NCBI RefSeq assembly: GCF_027942865.1 | Contig: NC_134517.1 | Location: forward strand, 18,668,009 to 18,732,008 | Direction of reading: 5' to 3' | Origin: Odontesthes bonariensis | Lineage: Eukaryota; Chordata; Actinopteri; Atheriniformes; Atherinopsidae | Length of the DNA stretch: 64,000 nucleotides | In this document: piece after piece, positions 38,837-48,975 of the stretch | How positions within the stretch are numbered: position 1 is the stretch's first letter | Layout of the letters: each line of letters opens with the position of its first letter | Notes under the pieces: generated by a model | Told to the model about the DNA's origin: nothing | Databases searched by the model: none | Seen by the model: the letters and a program-made list of their open reading frames with translations, nothing else | Program-made: the position numbers and the translations under genes

Positions 38837-39568
38837 ATGACCAGGGGTGCTTGGATGCGTCGGCAGCATGACAAAGGCTTAAAATACTGGTTTGCACCCC
38901 GAGAGAACGAGAAGCCATTTACCGAGTCGGAGCGGGCCCAGAGATGGCGACTGTCGCTGGCCTCTCTGCTCTTCATCACCGTCCTACTCTCTGATCACTT
39001 GTGGTTCTGCGCCGAGGCGAAACTGACGCGAACCCGAGACAAGCGGTCGGACGAGGGGCTTGCAATTACGGACATGGGCGAGTACCCAAACTCTCTCCAC
39101 CGACACCATAACCCAACATCACCTGCCCCCCACCGTCTCGCCAGAGAGCAAGATGATATTTTTATAGGGAATTCTACCAAACCTCTGTGGCGAATGGACA
39201 CCTGTCACCCTGACAGCGTGTCCAAAGACTGCTTTACTTTCACGGACGCGAAGACCGTGTGCCTGGGCCTCTCTGGTGGAGGGGAAGAGGGGACACAGTC
39301 GGCGTACGTGAATTTGAGCGATTTGTACCTTTCTTTTTGTAATTCCTACTCACTTTTGGATTTGTTTTACGGGTTTACGAGTCCGGACGTTATGAATTGC
39401 ACCCTGGATATGGCCATGGGGGTGGATCTGCTGGGATGCAGGGAGTGTGTCCAGGCTTATCAGCGTCTTGATCAGCAGGCGGAGGAGAACTATCGGGAGT
39501 TTGAGTTGCTGGTTCAGAAGTACGAGACGGATGTTTACTCGGTTAGGACGTGTATGGAGGAGTGTAAG
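38837..39568 (+). CDS. nalf1: NALCN channel auxiliary factor 1 (FAM155A), first coding exon
   Basis: Subunit of the NALCN-UNC79-UNC80 sodium-leak channel complex, needed for its folding and surface expression. The exon encodes residues 1-244. The N-terminus MTRGAWMRRQ and the block ENEKPFTESERAQRWRLSLA match the conserved vertebrate start. One hydrophobic segment spans about 38-57, ending DHLWFCAEAKL. The extracellular cysteine-rich domain then begins (Cys123, 132, 142, 168, 188, 201, 204, 239, 243) and includes LSFCNSYSLLDLF. N-glycosylation sequons are at N111, N159 and N187. The exon ends on a codon boundary at ...MEECK with donor AAG|GTAAGA (39566-39574). Downstream exons are not in the window, so the gene is partial here. 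The frame continues to 39850 but beyond 39568 it is intron. The glutamine-rich tract of mammalian FAM155A after the membrane segment is missing. Confidence 0.93.
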
Positions 39569-41689
39569 GTAAGACTAACGAGGCCAGGTCGCGCTCGCGC
39601 ACCTACACAAGCACGTGCATTAAAGGGGATGGGTTCACTGTTGTCATGGCAACCATTGGGCATATCTGGGCATATATTTGCATTGTATTTACTAGAGTTC
39701 AGTCCTCCAGTAGGCTGTCAGAGGCTCTGCCGCAGGCATGTCAGAGTTTACACCCATACACAACTGAACACAGGCGCAGGGTGCTGGAGGACAGATCAAC
39801 GTATACATTTCTACCTCTTTTTCCCTCTCTCTTCAGGATGGTCCTTGTAATATAAGCCCCTTTTGAACTCGGACTGCGGAAGTGACGTTCGACATATGGA
39901 GTGAGGTCTAGGCTTACCTTTCCAGAGCTCCATGAGATAAGAACAGGGAATGAGGCTGTTGACTGGTACACATTTCAATATGGATAATAGCACTCCTGTG
40001 ATTTCTGCTCCTAATCCGGGTTTAGTTTGCTCCGTCCCTTCCTTGTTGCTCCAAAAGCACATATAGCTGGTTCTGATCTGCGCAAATGTGCTCACTAAAG
40101 CCCACTCCGCTGCTCTGAACAGCGAAAACCTGAAAAGAGAAACAGGGTGGAGATACATCGGTGGAATTACACTTGACTTTATTTTGTTGTGCTGGACTGT
40201 CCATCAGAAGCGCATGCTCTGTTGGTAACTGTCCATGGTGCTGAAGGAGGGTGCTGCAAAAGGCTTTTTAGAAGGAGAACAGTCGCTCAGTAACATTTCA
40301 AGCTTTGAAAATGTTCACTTTTATGAATCATGGCAATACATTAAAAGTTAATGTAATTAACCTTACTGATTTAACCTTGCAGATCGACCTGAAGTCTTAT
40401 ACTGAATTTACTTAACAGCATTCCTCATTCAGTGCAACTCACACCCGAATAGTGTGCTCTCTTGTTTGACTGAACACTCTTAAGAGATACAGGAAATTGC
40501 ATGAACTGGATTTAGAATGAGTGGTAGAGAAACATATAGAATATAAAGAGAATGTAGATGTGGGGGCAAAGAGGCCTGACAATGACAATAGAGATTTATA
40601 TCGTATTAATCGATCTAGTAGAGATACAGAACGAGTCAGTCTAATGAGGCAGTCTGACGACATGCATCATTACCCTGCAAGTACTGCACTTATAGCTTTG
40701 TAGTCCCTTGTGTCCATAGTACGCTTTTGTGTTTGATGCACCAGAGTTTGACCAATTCTGTCATCTTGGACTTTTAGGTTAGGGGATGAACTTTAAAAAG
40801 GAAATAAATCAGTTTTATGTCATAATGATCCCAAAAACCCAAGTTAATTCCTGTAAGAAAGATGCTGTGAAAGGGCAGATGGTCAGGGTGTTTGGCTGTG
40901 AGTGCTGATAATCCATGTTGGGTGAAGCAGAATCGTTCTGGTGAGGATGTGCCAAGGATAAACCCTCTGTAAAGAAATCAGGTGCTGTAGTGTGTTGTTT
41001 GCTTACTGTGAGTGATTTTATAGTCTAATGATTGTTTGTCTGAGTGTGTTATGCATACTAATATGCATTATATGCACATACATTTATTTTCTATAGCATC
41101 TTATAGCTGATTACCTTTAATGGCATCGAATCAGCCGTGTGCTTTTACACTGCAATTCTTTGCTAATGTAATAAGATCAGGCAGGGCTACTTCAGCCTTT
41201 TGGCCCCTTTAGCTCAATCTGAATTGCTAATCTGCTTCAATGTTTGTGTGACCTTTGTGAAAGCGCAGAACCCCAGGCCTCCAGGCCTGCATCACAAGCC
41301 ATTGCTCCTTCAAGAGCCTCTGGATTGAGCAATAAACAGAGATTCAGCAGCTTGAAACAATAATTATTGCGATTCACTCTTATCGCTTATATTTCTCTCA
41401 TCTTAAACCACTCTTTAAAATACCTCATCTACATCTGAAACGGTGCTTGACAAGAAATTTTCTTGTGAAGCGCCAAGTGACATGAAATGCCAACACCATA
41501 TGGTGTTTGTGCATGGTTCATTTGCATTTTCTCACGGTCACTGTAAGAGGTAACAAAGATGATGTGTCAGGTTATAAATCTGAAAGAGAAAACTGCAGTG
41601 AAGGACACTGGAATGCGGTACTTGGATGCATACGGCTTGCACCAGACATAACTAGTACATCTGAACAAATATGAACTGTTGTACATGTG

Positions 41690-41915
41690 GCCATGGCCAC
41701 TACTTTACTCCACCTCCTTGTCATGGCCAAGGTGCCCTTGAGCAAGGCACCGTACCCCCCATGCTCCCTGGGTGCTGTGAATGGCTGCCCACCGCTCCAG
41801 GTTGGCATCTGTCTCTATGAGTGTGTGACCCTGTGCATGAGTGTGTCAACAGGTGCCAACCTGGATGCGTTAAAAGTGGAGGACAAATTTCATGTGTATG
41901 CATGACATTAAATCT
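41690..41915 (+). repeat. common teleost dispersed repeat (caaggcaccg type)
   Basis: The run 'aaggtgcccttgagcaagg', 'caccgtacccccc', 'ctgggtgctgtgaatggctg' and the tail 'gtggaggacaaatttcatgt...tgacattaaa' matches a dispersed repeat seen in very many teleost genomes. The tail is typical of a retroposon 3' end. An inner short duplication (aggttggcatc... / ...gtgccaacctgg) is inverted. The class is uncertain. Confidence 0.6.
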
Positions 41916-42222
41916 CATCTTAATGTTGTTGTTAAAAAGTTTTCATACTGAGCCAGATTTATTTACGAATTTGGCAGTTAGACAAGCTACGAAAATGAAA
42001 TAGTCATAAAAACTAAGCAGATGAAATGTCCTTTACAAGACAAGAGCAGTAACTTTGCGACCTTAAACAAGGGTTGACCTAAAACCTACTTGCCTAATTG
42101 TCCCCTGACAGGCTGCTTATGGTTGTTTGTTGAGTTGGTCCTACCTAGAGGTGTTGTTCTTTCTTTTATCGTAGGTACCCTGAAGTCAGGAATGTGCTCT
42201 ACGTGACAAATGAGAAGTCTGT

Positions 42223-42226
<4 letters not shown>

Positions 42227-42272
<46 letters not shown>

Positions 42273-42274
42273 CA
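42227..42274. repeat. (CA)n microsatellite
   Basis: About 23 CA units with one CG interruption. Confidence 0.95.
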
Positions 42275-42622
42275 TCTTTACATTATGACCACTGGTGCCA
42301 CACAGAGCTGCTTAGACCTCTGTGCAAAAACCCTACAGACTGCCTGTAATCTGTGTTACTTACAGTGAAGGGTTCTTCAAGAATGTAAGTTACATGTATA
42401 TTGTGCTTTTTTTCTTGTTTGTTTTGCAAACAATAACAATTCCCATAAATGGCATCGCACTAAAGTCCCTCAGTCTCTTTAGCCTTAATTGTTCACACCT
42501 TTTGAACTCTGTTGAATATCGACTTCAATCAGGTTGCCTCACTGAGAATGAATTTTAATTTTCTGGAGACACCTGAGAAGACAAAATATTCATTAAGACA
42601 TGTATGTTTACAAATACAAGCC

Positions 42623-42624
<2 letters not shown>

Positions 42625-42666
<42 letters not shown>

Positions 42667-42700
42667 TACACGCAAACACGCACACACACGCAGACACACA
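42625..42700. repeat. (CA)n microsatellite with degenerate tail
   Basis: About 20 perfect CA units followed by GATA/CGCA-interrupted CA repeats. It lies only 350 bp from the preceding array. Confidence 0.95.
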
Positions 42701-45058
42701 GAGTGTTTCCTGCAGGTCCAGACCTGACTGTCCCTTCCGGTGTAATTTAATTTGCACTCCCATAATTCTCTTCTTCTCTAGTGGCTCTGTCTCCAGGGCT
42801 CCGTCTCAACATGTTGATCTCCTTTCTCCCTCAATCAGTCACCGTCTCCCTCCTTCTTTCACATCCTCTCCCATCTGTGTCAGAGCTCTGAGGAACCTTC
42901 ATCACACATGCACACGTTCGGTTTTTTGTCTCTACCTCACCCTCCACCATATACAGTAGATATTCCTCCCATCACGTCTCGTGGATTCTCTTTTCTTCCG
43001 ACTCTCTGAGAACATGGGTGGGGATCTTTTTTCTGCTGGAGTGATCAATACTGTCCTTTCTTCCCCTTTGATTACAGGCCTGTCCACCCTGGTCCCTCTG
43101 TTTGCTCCTCTACCCTAGCTTTCTGATCCCTTACTTATTCAATCACTTTCTCTCTGTTTGTACACAAGTATTCAGTGAGCCTCTGTTTAATTTAGTTGTA
43201 GGTTTATGTGCTAATTCCACAGCAGCACTAAACACACAGCACAGCCAAGGCAGTTAAGGATTGTTTTTTAATAGGTTTTGGTCACATTGTAAAGGGCAGA
43301 CTGGAATCTTGACCTGATGATTGCACTGTAAAGTTTGAGGATGGATTTTGAGGATCCGTGCACTACTTTAGAAGAAAAGAACAGTTAACTTTAGAAGATA
43401 GAAACAGTAGTATAACTACATAATCCATTAGAACAGTAGCGGGAGCCTTTGTTTGTACTTATCTTTCTGACCAGATGTGGATTGCTAATTTTCAATGGAA
43501 ATGCAGATCTTAAAATATCCATTAGCCTGAGCACACAAGACCTCTTGATCATATTTTGGCATCGGAGTTCAGACTGACAGATTATTCCGCATTACTGGAG
43601 GAACTTAGCGTGATAACAACAAAAGCCTCATAGTTACGATCCTTGTGCTGAGATTTTTTTGTTGCTGGAAATACACACAAAAGGTTTTTGTAAGGTATGA
43701 CTGTGGTTAAGTGGGTGGATCAGAATGCCATGAACATCTGCCCAAAAAAAATCACATGGCAATTATCAGAATTTGTCAGGATCATTCAGCAGCCGTTTAA
43801 CTGAGCCCCTCTGCTGGCAAAAAAAAGTTTAAGTTAAAACAGTTCTGTGTAATTTCATGTATCGATGTGAAAATCAGCCCATTGAGATCACGTGTCAACT
43901 CATGGCCACTGATAGCATCTCTAGACTGTTGCTCTGCTCTGATGAAAAACAGATTTTACAACTGCAGGGTCATCTGACAAAATCATCATGTAAGTGATTT
44001 AAAGATAACGTCTGTTCAGTGAAGTCAGCTACAGTAATGTAGATGATCAGTCACACGTAAAGTTGGAAATGGCAGAAATGCCTGGAATGTTTACTCATAC
44101 TGTCCACAGCGTTGTGGTGTCTGACATACTTAGGTTAATAGTTTGCCCTCCCTCTCGCCATCCATGTACAGTGGTCCAATTAACTGGCCAAGTCAAGAAA
44201 AGTGTGGAGCAATAGAGCTACTCTTTGAAAGAACAGCTGAAAGTGCTGTCTCTGAGGAATGGCAAAGCATTTCTTTTGAGTCATCAAAAATAATCTTTGG
44301 AGTTAAAGTTTGGCTAACTTTTGGGAACTGTAATCCAATATATCTGTAATGAATCTAATCTACTAGTTTGAAATTTTACACGAGAGCATCTTAGGACTGT
44401 AATAACTGTAAGATGATGCAATTTGAAATCATCAGACATCTAGCTGATATTGCACTCATTTTTTGTTGTACTACATACTGTAAAGAAATGAATGGAACAA
44501 GGCTTTTTCAGCACATATAACGCAGAAGCGGTTCTGCTATCTACACAGACATCGTAGTCCATCTGGATGCTCTGCACTTTGGTTCCTCTTCCTCATATTC
44601 AATCAGTACTCTGGTGCTTTTCTAGACAACTCAAGTAGATGCAGGGAAACTCCCCTTCATCTGGGCAGCCAGTTGTTTCTCCTTATGCTGGAAATGAGAC
44701 AATGCACCTGTTGCAGCAGCAACACTTCCTCACCTCCCTCTATTTCCCATCTACACAGCACCATGAGTCCACGCAGTTCCCTCCAGGGCTGGACTGACAG
44801 TCGGGCATACCGGGCATTTTCCCGGTGGGCCGACGCCCCTCGAGGGCCGGTGATGTAGTTTTTTTTTTTTTTTTTGATTAATGTAAAAAAAAAAAAAAAA
44901 AAGTGACCGGCGGGCGGCCCACGATTTCATGTTGACGGGGCTAGTCCAATGAAATCTCTCAGCACCTCTTTTGCCCGCCCCTCCCCTCACCGTTTACCCA
45001 GGTCATCAATCCTACCATCTGAGCTGAACGGACTAGGAGAGAACAGTCAAAAACCCAA

Positions 45059-45370
45059 ATGGTTAAACAACAGAAACGAAAGGGTGGTGCACAGAAGCTG
45101 CGAGATAAAAGGCTAAAAAGCCTACAAGCAGCAAAATGTGCGAAGCTTACTGACATGTTTGCAAGTGCTTCCACCACGACCACAGCACTGGATGCAGGGC
45201 CATCCAGTGTAGGGCCAGGGCCGTCAACAACATCAGCAGCCCCCAGTGCACGAGTGTAGAACAGTGTAGGCCAAACACAGAGGAAGAAGCTATCGAGGTG
45301 GATTCAGAGGAGAAGGAGGAGACAGATGTGACCCAGGGACAGATTGAGGAGGTCAGAATAGCCAGCCCGG
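45059..45370 (+). pseudogene. hAT transposase N-terminal exon, frameshifted
   Basis: The ATG at 45059 opens a basic N-terminus (MVKQQKRKGGAQKLRDKR, then AKCAKLTDMFA), typical of fish hAT proteins with a ZMYM/TTF-type start. A stop at 45257 ends that frame. A 1-bp-type shift lets the acidic continuation (CRPNTEEEAIEVDSEEKEE) be read to 45370, where a splice donor CCG|GTAAGA follows. The catalytic core exons are missing. Confidence 0.7.
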
Positions 45371-45616
45371 TAAGAAGTAGGCTAATGTTAGGCGAAATGT
45401 TAGCAGAATGACGACATGTTTTTATAATGGGAGGACTCTCCGTGTGCGTGGAGACTTAAATGAGCTATTTATAGACATCTTCACTACATCAGTATGGGGG
45501 GAATTGATCATGCTGAAATTATTACTTATTTTATCCAGTCAGGCTGGAACACGAATAAAAAACCTAGCCTGTTTTTTTGCACAACCTTGTTGGTTAGGAG
45601 GTGGTCACCGACTGTG

Positions 45617-45640
45617 GTGTGTGTGTGTGTGTGTGTGTCT
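45617..45640. repeat. (GT)n array inside the hAT element
   Basis: About ten GT units, read directly. Confidence 0.9.
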
Positions 45641-46074
45641 GCGCGTGCACGTTTCTGTCACAGAGATCATTCAGAGTCTTTATTTTCAACTAATACTATG
45701 AGTAGATTTACTTTATTTGACGGTGTAAAAGTGACATGCACCTGTCATTAGCGTTACAGTACTTAAACCATCATTAATGTAGGCAAGGCTATAACGTATC
45801 TAGTGCCATTCCATTTTGTAGGCTTATGTAAAGTTGACTGGTGTGCAGATATTGCAAATACCCAATGACATCAGTCATAGATATCAAGTGTGTCATTAAT
45901 GTTTATGACACTCTCATGTAGACACCAAAGTGTTCAGTGTTATTTTGGCTTGTGATAACTATATTTTTTGCAGGTGTTACAGGTTACAGTTGCCCATGTA
46001 ATATTAGTGAAACATTGCTTTGCTGAAATGGATTAGTAGGTAACCGGAGAAATACGAAATTAATATTCCTGCCT

Positions 46075-46260
46075 CGGTCATTTTCAACCCTCCGCTACAT
46101 CAAACACAGACTGAGGAGTTGCCTTTCTGCCAGCAAACTGGAAGCCTGTATGTTGATGGCCACTGAGAAAGATGTTCTTGTGTCCCTTGATACTGACACA
46201 GTGATTGACAGAATGGCAGAAAAGAGCGATTTAATGAAAAAAACTGCTTTTGTAAGGTGA
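46075..46260 (+). pseudogene. hAT transposase C-terminal dimerisation fragment
   Basis: From the codon at 46075 the frame reads R-S-F-S-T-L-R-Y-I-K-H-R-L-R-S, the conserved hAT-C dimerisation signature (RSFSxLRxIKxxLR). It continues through KLEACMLMATEKDVLVSLD to a TGA at 46258-46260. Upstream, INIPAS is in another frame, so the usual Ser/Ala-Glu residues before RSFS are lost at a small deletion. Confidence 0.8.
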
Positions 46261-47871
46261 GGAGATTTATTTAAATGAATACATTTGTGTTAGGATTTAA
46301 TTGCATTTTTCACAGAAAGTGATGAGATTACTTATGTGATCGTATAAATATTCATGGTGGGCCGCCATGGCCAAAAAATGCCCGGGCCATTTTTTGGTCC
46401 CAGTCCAGCCCTGGTTCCCTCCCTCACTGTCCAGAGCCTCCGATCAAAATTCACATTCAGTGCCATTTCTTTGTCCTCATATGTTCTCACCCCTGTTCTC
46501 TGTTGGACGCTCCTCTGAAAGAGCACTCTGCTTACACAGTTGCCATGTCTATGAAAAGCCTCGAGTGCAGGTTAGTTTAGTCCACACTGTATTTTGTGCT
46601 CCAGTGTAACAGCAATTTCAGCGAGTCGCTGTGGAACATGACCCAGCCCCAGTCATTATGATATAAGTCAAATCCATGACACAAACAAACAGGGACTTCT
46701 TTGCTTTCTGTCTTTTCTCTCCTGTCTCTCACTATTATGCTTAGTTGAATGAGCTGATGAGTGGCTGATGTGTTATTTTATCTGACAAACCGTAAAAAGA
46801 CAATAGGCTCCAGAGATGGGGCAGACATGGCTTCATAAGTCCATACAAAAGGTATTAAACACTGGATGAATCAAATACGCAACCAACCTGCATTTGTTTG
46901 TTGAAGGTAATGATATTTTGAGGTGTCCAACATCATCTTTCTATTCAGAACCTGCCTGTTCAATTTTAGGCAGTTTTGGCTGATGGTGACAAAAAAAAAA
47001 GGAAGAACTTGATTGACTGCATTAGGGATGTTAGGATCTTTAGAAGTGCTGCCATAAGAGCCCTGCAAAGCTCCTCTTTGAGATGCACATGTTCATTCAG
47101 TTTTCAAGCACGAGAGCGACAATAATCTGCAGTCTAGATATTTTTTATTTGAAAGGCAGAGAAATTTGCTTTTCATTAGATGATGAAAATGGAATCCATT
47201 TTGTAGGAACTTCATTGACACAGCTCTGTGGAAGCTATTTACAAAGCAGGGAGCGAAAGTGGGATATTTGGAATCATGTCAGTGAGCTTTTACAGTGTTA
47301 TGCACATTAAAGGGAAACTGGAATGGCACAGCATTGTATCTATATATGTAAATTTGTTTGAATCGGAATGAATTTGGGCTAGGTGTTCTGTGTGAGGGTT
47401 GAAGAGTAAACTGTGACACAGGGGGTCACACTGCAAAATATCTACCCCTATGCTATGACCATAGACATGAATTACTGGTAAATACAAAAGTGGGATGAAT
47501 CAGCTGGATGAGTACCATTTCATACGATTCTGTCAATTGTGGGTGCTACTGTCTGTAAAATACGGCCGGAAACTGTTCAAGCTGACTGCATTTTAAATTT
47601 TATACCCCAGTCATAGTCACCAGCTCTTGACCTCGTTCCATGACAGAAGCGATTCATCTTAAACGTGCTTTGTGAAATCCAGCCACGTTCTGCTTTCACG
47701 CACCAGTGGTAGACTATTTTTTATTTCTTCCATTGCACTTTATTTCTCAAGCAGCATTTAATCACAGGCTGCGAGGGAGTCATTATGATGATGTTCAGAT
47801 TTAAACCTGACCATCAAAAGGCTGTGGCTAAACTTAACTGTTTGATTGGTGGACTGGTGGTGGTTAAGACA

Positions 47872-47935
47872 TGCAAGACAATTTTATTTATAGAGCACAA
47901 TTCGTACACAAGGTACAAGTTGTATGTAGTTTTTA
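47872..47935 (-). mobile_element. truncated LINE/SINE 3' end
   Basis: Read on the minus strand, 'gtgctctataaataaaattg' is the usual 3' terminal motif of many fish non-LTR elements. Only the last 60 bp or so survive. Confidence 0.4.
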
Positions 47936-48172
47936 GTTACAGTCACCAGTATGAAAGCCTTTGAAAAACTATTAATGGAATGAGTGTTTAGAGAGGTGCA
48001 TTAGCCTGGTGTTGAAAATGTGTAAATGCATACAGCTTCACCTAAACAAACATGCAATCTTATACAGTCTTGGGGGAGTAATTGGTTAAATGTAATGCTA
48101 TTAGTTGGCCAAATTATGGAATAAATGTAATTTTCACAAGTCATGGTCACCATGAAAATATGTAATTAGAGC

Positions 48173-48213
48173 ATCTAATTGATATGTTAGGGATTGCAAC
48201 ATATCAATTAGAT
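48173..48213. repeat. perfect 16-bp hairpin
   Basis: ATCTAATTGATATGTT and its exact reverse complement surround a 9-nt loop (AGGGATTGC). It lies in nalf1 intron 1, about 100 bp before the RecQ-like fragment. Confidence 0.9.
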
Positions 48214-48314
48214 AAGCACTATGCGCTCCCTGATTTTGATTGGTTTTCCTGCTTGAATTTTCACAACCTCTCATCTGTTTTTCAAATCACCACATGCTAC
48301 TGTAAATGGTCTGA

Positions 48315-48975
48315 TATCTAGGTTGATCTCAACCAACTCACCACGCAGATTACCCAGGGTCCGCCCTCGCAGTGACGCAACACCTTCGGCTCTGCTACAC
48401 TTACTCAGGCAAACTGCTCATTCAGGTGGATTCGAGTTCCCGAAAAAATGGGAACTCCACCCACTTTGTCGGGAAGCAATCAACTTTGAGCAACGCCAAC
48501 GGCCCAGGGTAGAGGCGTGTTCAAGGTAGTGACGTGGTTGAACTGCCACTCAACCCATGGATTGTACACGGAAGCGCTTCATTCAATATCAACATGGAGC
48601 AGCGTCAAGCTTTTGACACTGCTGTAGATGTTGTAATGAAAGTGTTCGACGGGAGATTCTCATTAAAAATCGAGCAAAGAACAGCCCTTGAATCATTTTT
48701 TGACAGGAAAGACGTTTTCGCCTTGCTCCCTACTGGCTTTGGTAAGAGTTTAATCTACCAGTTAGCCCCGCTGGTAGCTAAATCATACGTCAGAGAAAAG
48801 AGTGGTGTGATTGGCTTAAGCTTAGGCACAGCCTTTTCTGGCCACAACCAGTAGCAACCCGAGGGAGGCGGGTTGACCAGGCCATTTCGAATCGTATTCG
48901 TTATGGTCTTGGTCAGACCAGAATCTCGAAGAGATTTGAAAGTCTATGTTAATCAGGCTACACGCAGATGTCACG
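48315..48975 (+). mobile_element. non-autonomous transposon copy carrying a RecQ-like helicase fragment
   Basis: A block more GC-rich than its flanks, running from about 48315 ('ggttgatctcaaccaact') to about 48975 ('atgttaatcaggctac'), surrounds the helicase fragment. Teleost genomes carry many such dispersed copies (recollection, not aligned). The limits are approximate and no inverted repeat or target duplication was found. Confidence 0.4.
48594..48854 (+). pseudogene. truncated RecQ-like DNA helicase N-terminal fragment
   Basis: From the ATG at 48594 (MEQRQAFDTAVDVV) an 86-codon frame contains a RecQ motif-0-like stretch (IEQRTALESFFDRKDVFAL) and the Walker A motif LPTGFGKSLIYQL. It then ends in unrelated sequence at a stop. 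A working RecQ core needs some 350 further residues (DEAH, motifs II-VI, zinc-binding region), none of which follow. This is not a host recq gene and is best read as a transposon-borne fragment. Confidence 0.65.

Larger units (their letters stand above)
44776..46421 (+). mobile_element. hAT transposon, internally deleted, with 8-bp target duplication
   Basis: The element occupies 44784-46413 (1,630 bp). It starts CAGGGCTGGACTG and ends with the exact reverse complement CAGTCCAGCCCTG. It is flanked by the perfect 8-bp direct repeat GTTCCCTC (44776-44783 and 46414-46421), the hallmark of hAT insertion. A T18/A18 inverted pair sits at about 44859-44902. It retains the first and last coding parts of a transposase (listed separately), so it is a deletion derivative and not autonomous. 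The identical target copies suggest a fairly recent insertion. Confidence 0.93.

Noticed and set aside
39569..39850. Extension of the nalf1 frame beyond residue 244
   Set aside because: A consensus splice donor ends the exon exactly at the conserved MEECK position; the following residues match no NALF1 protein.
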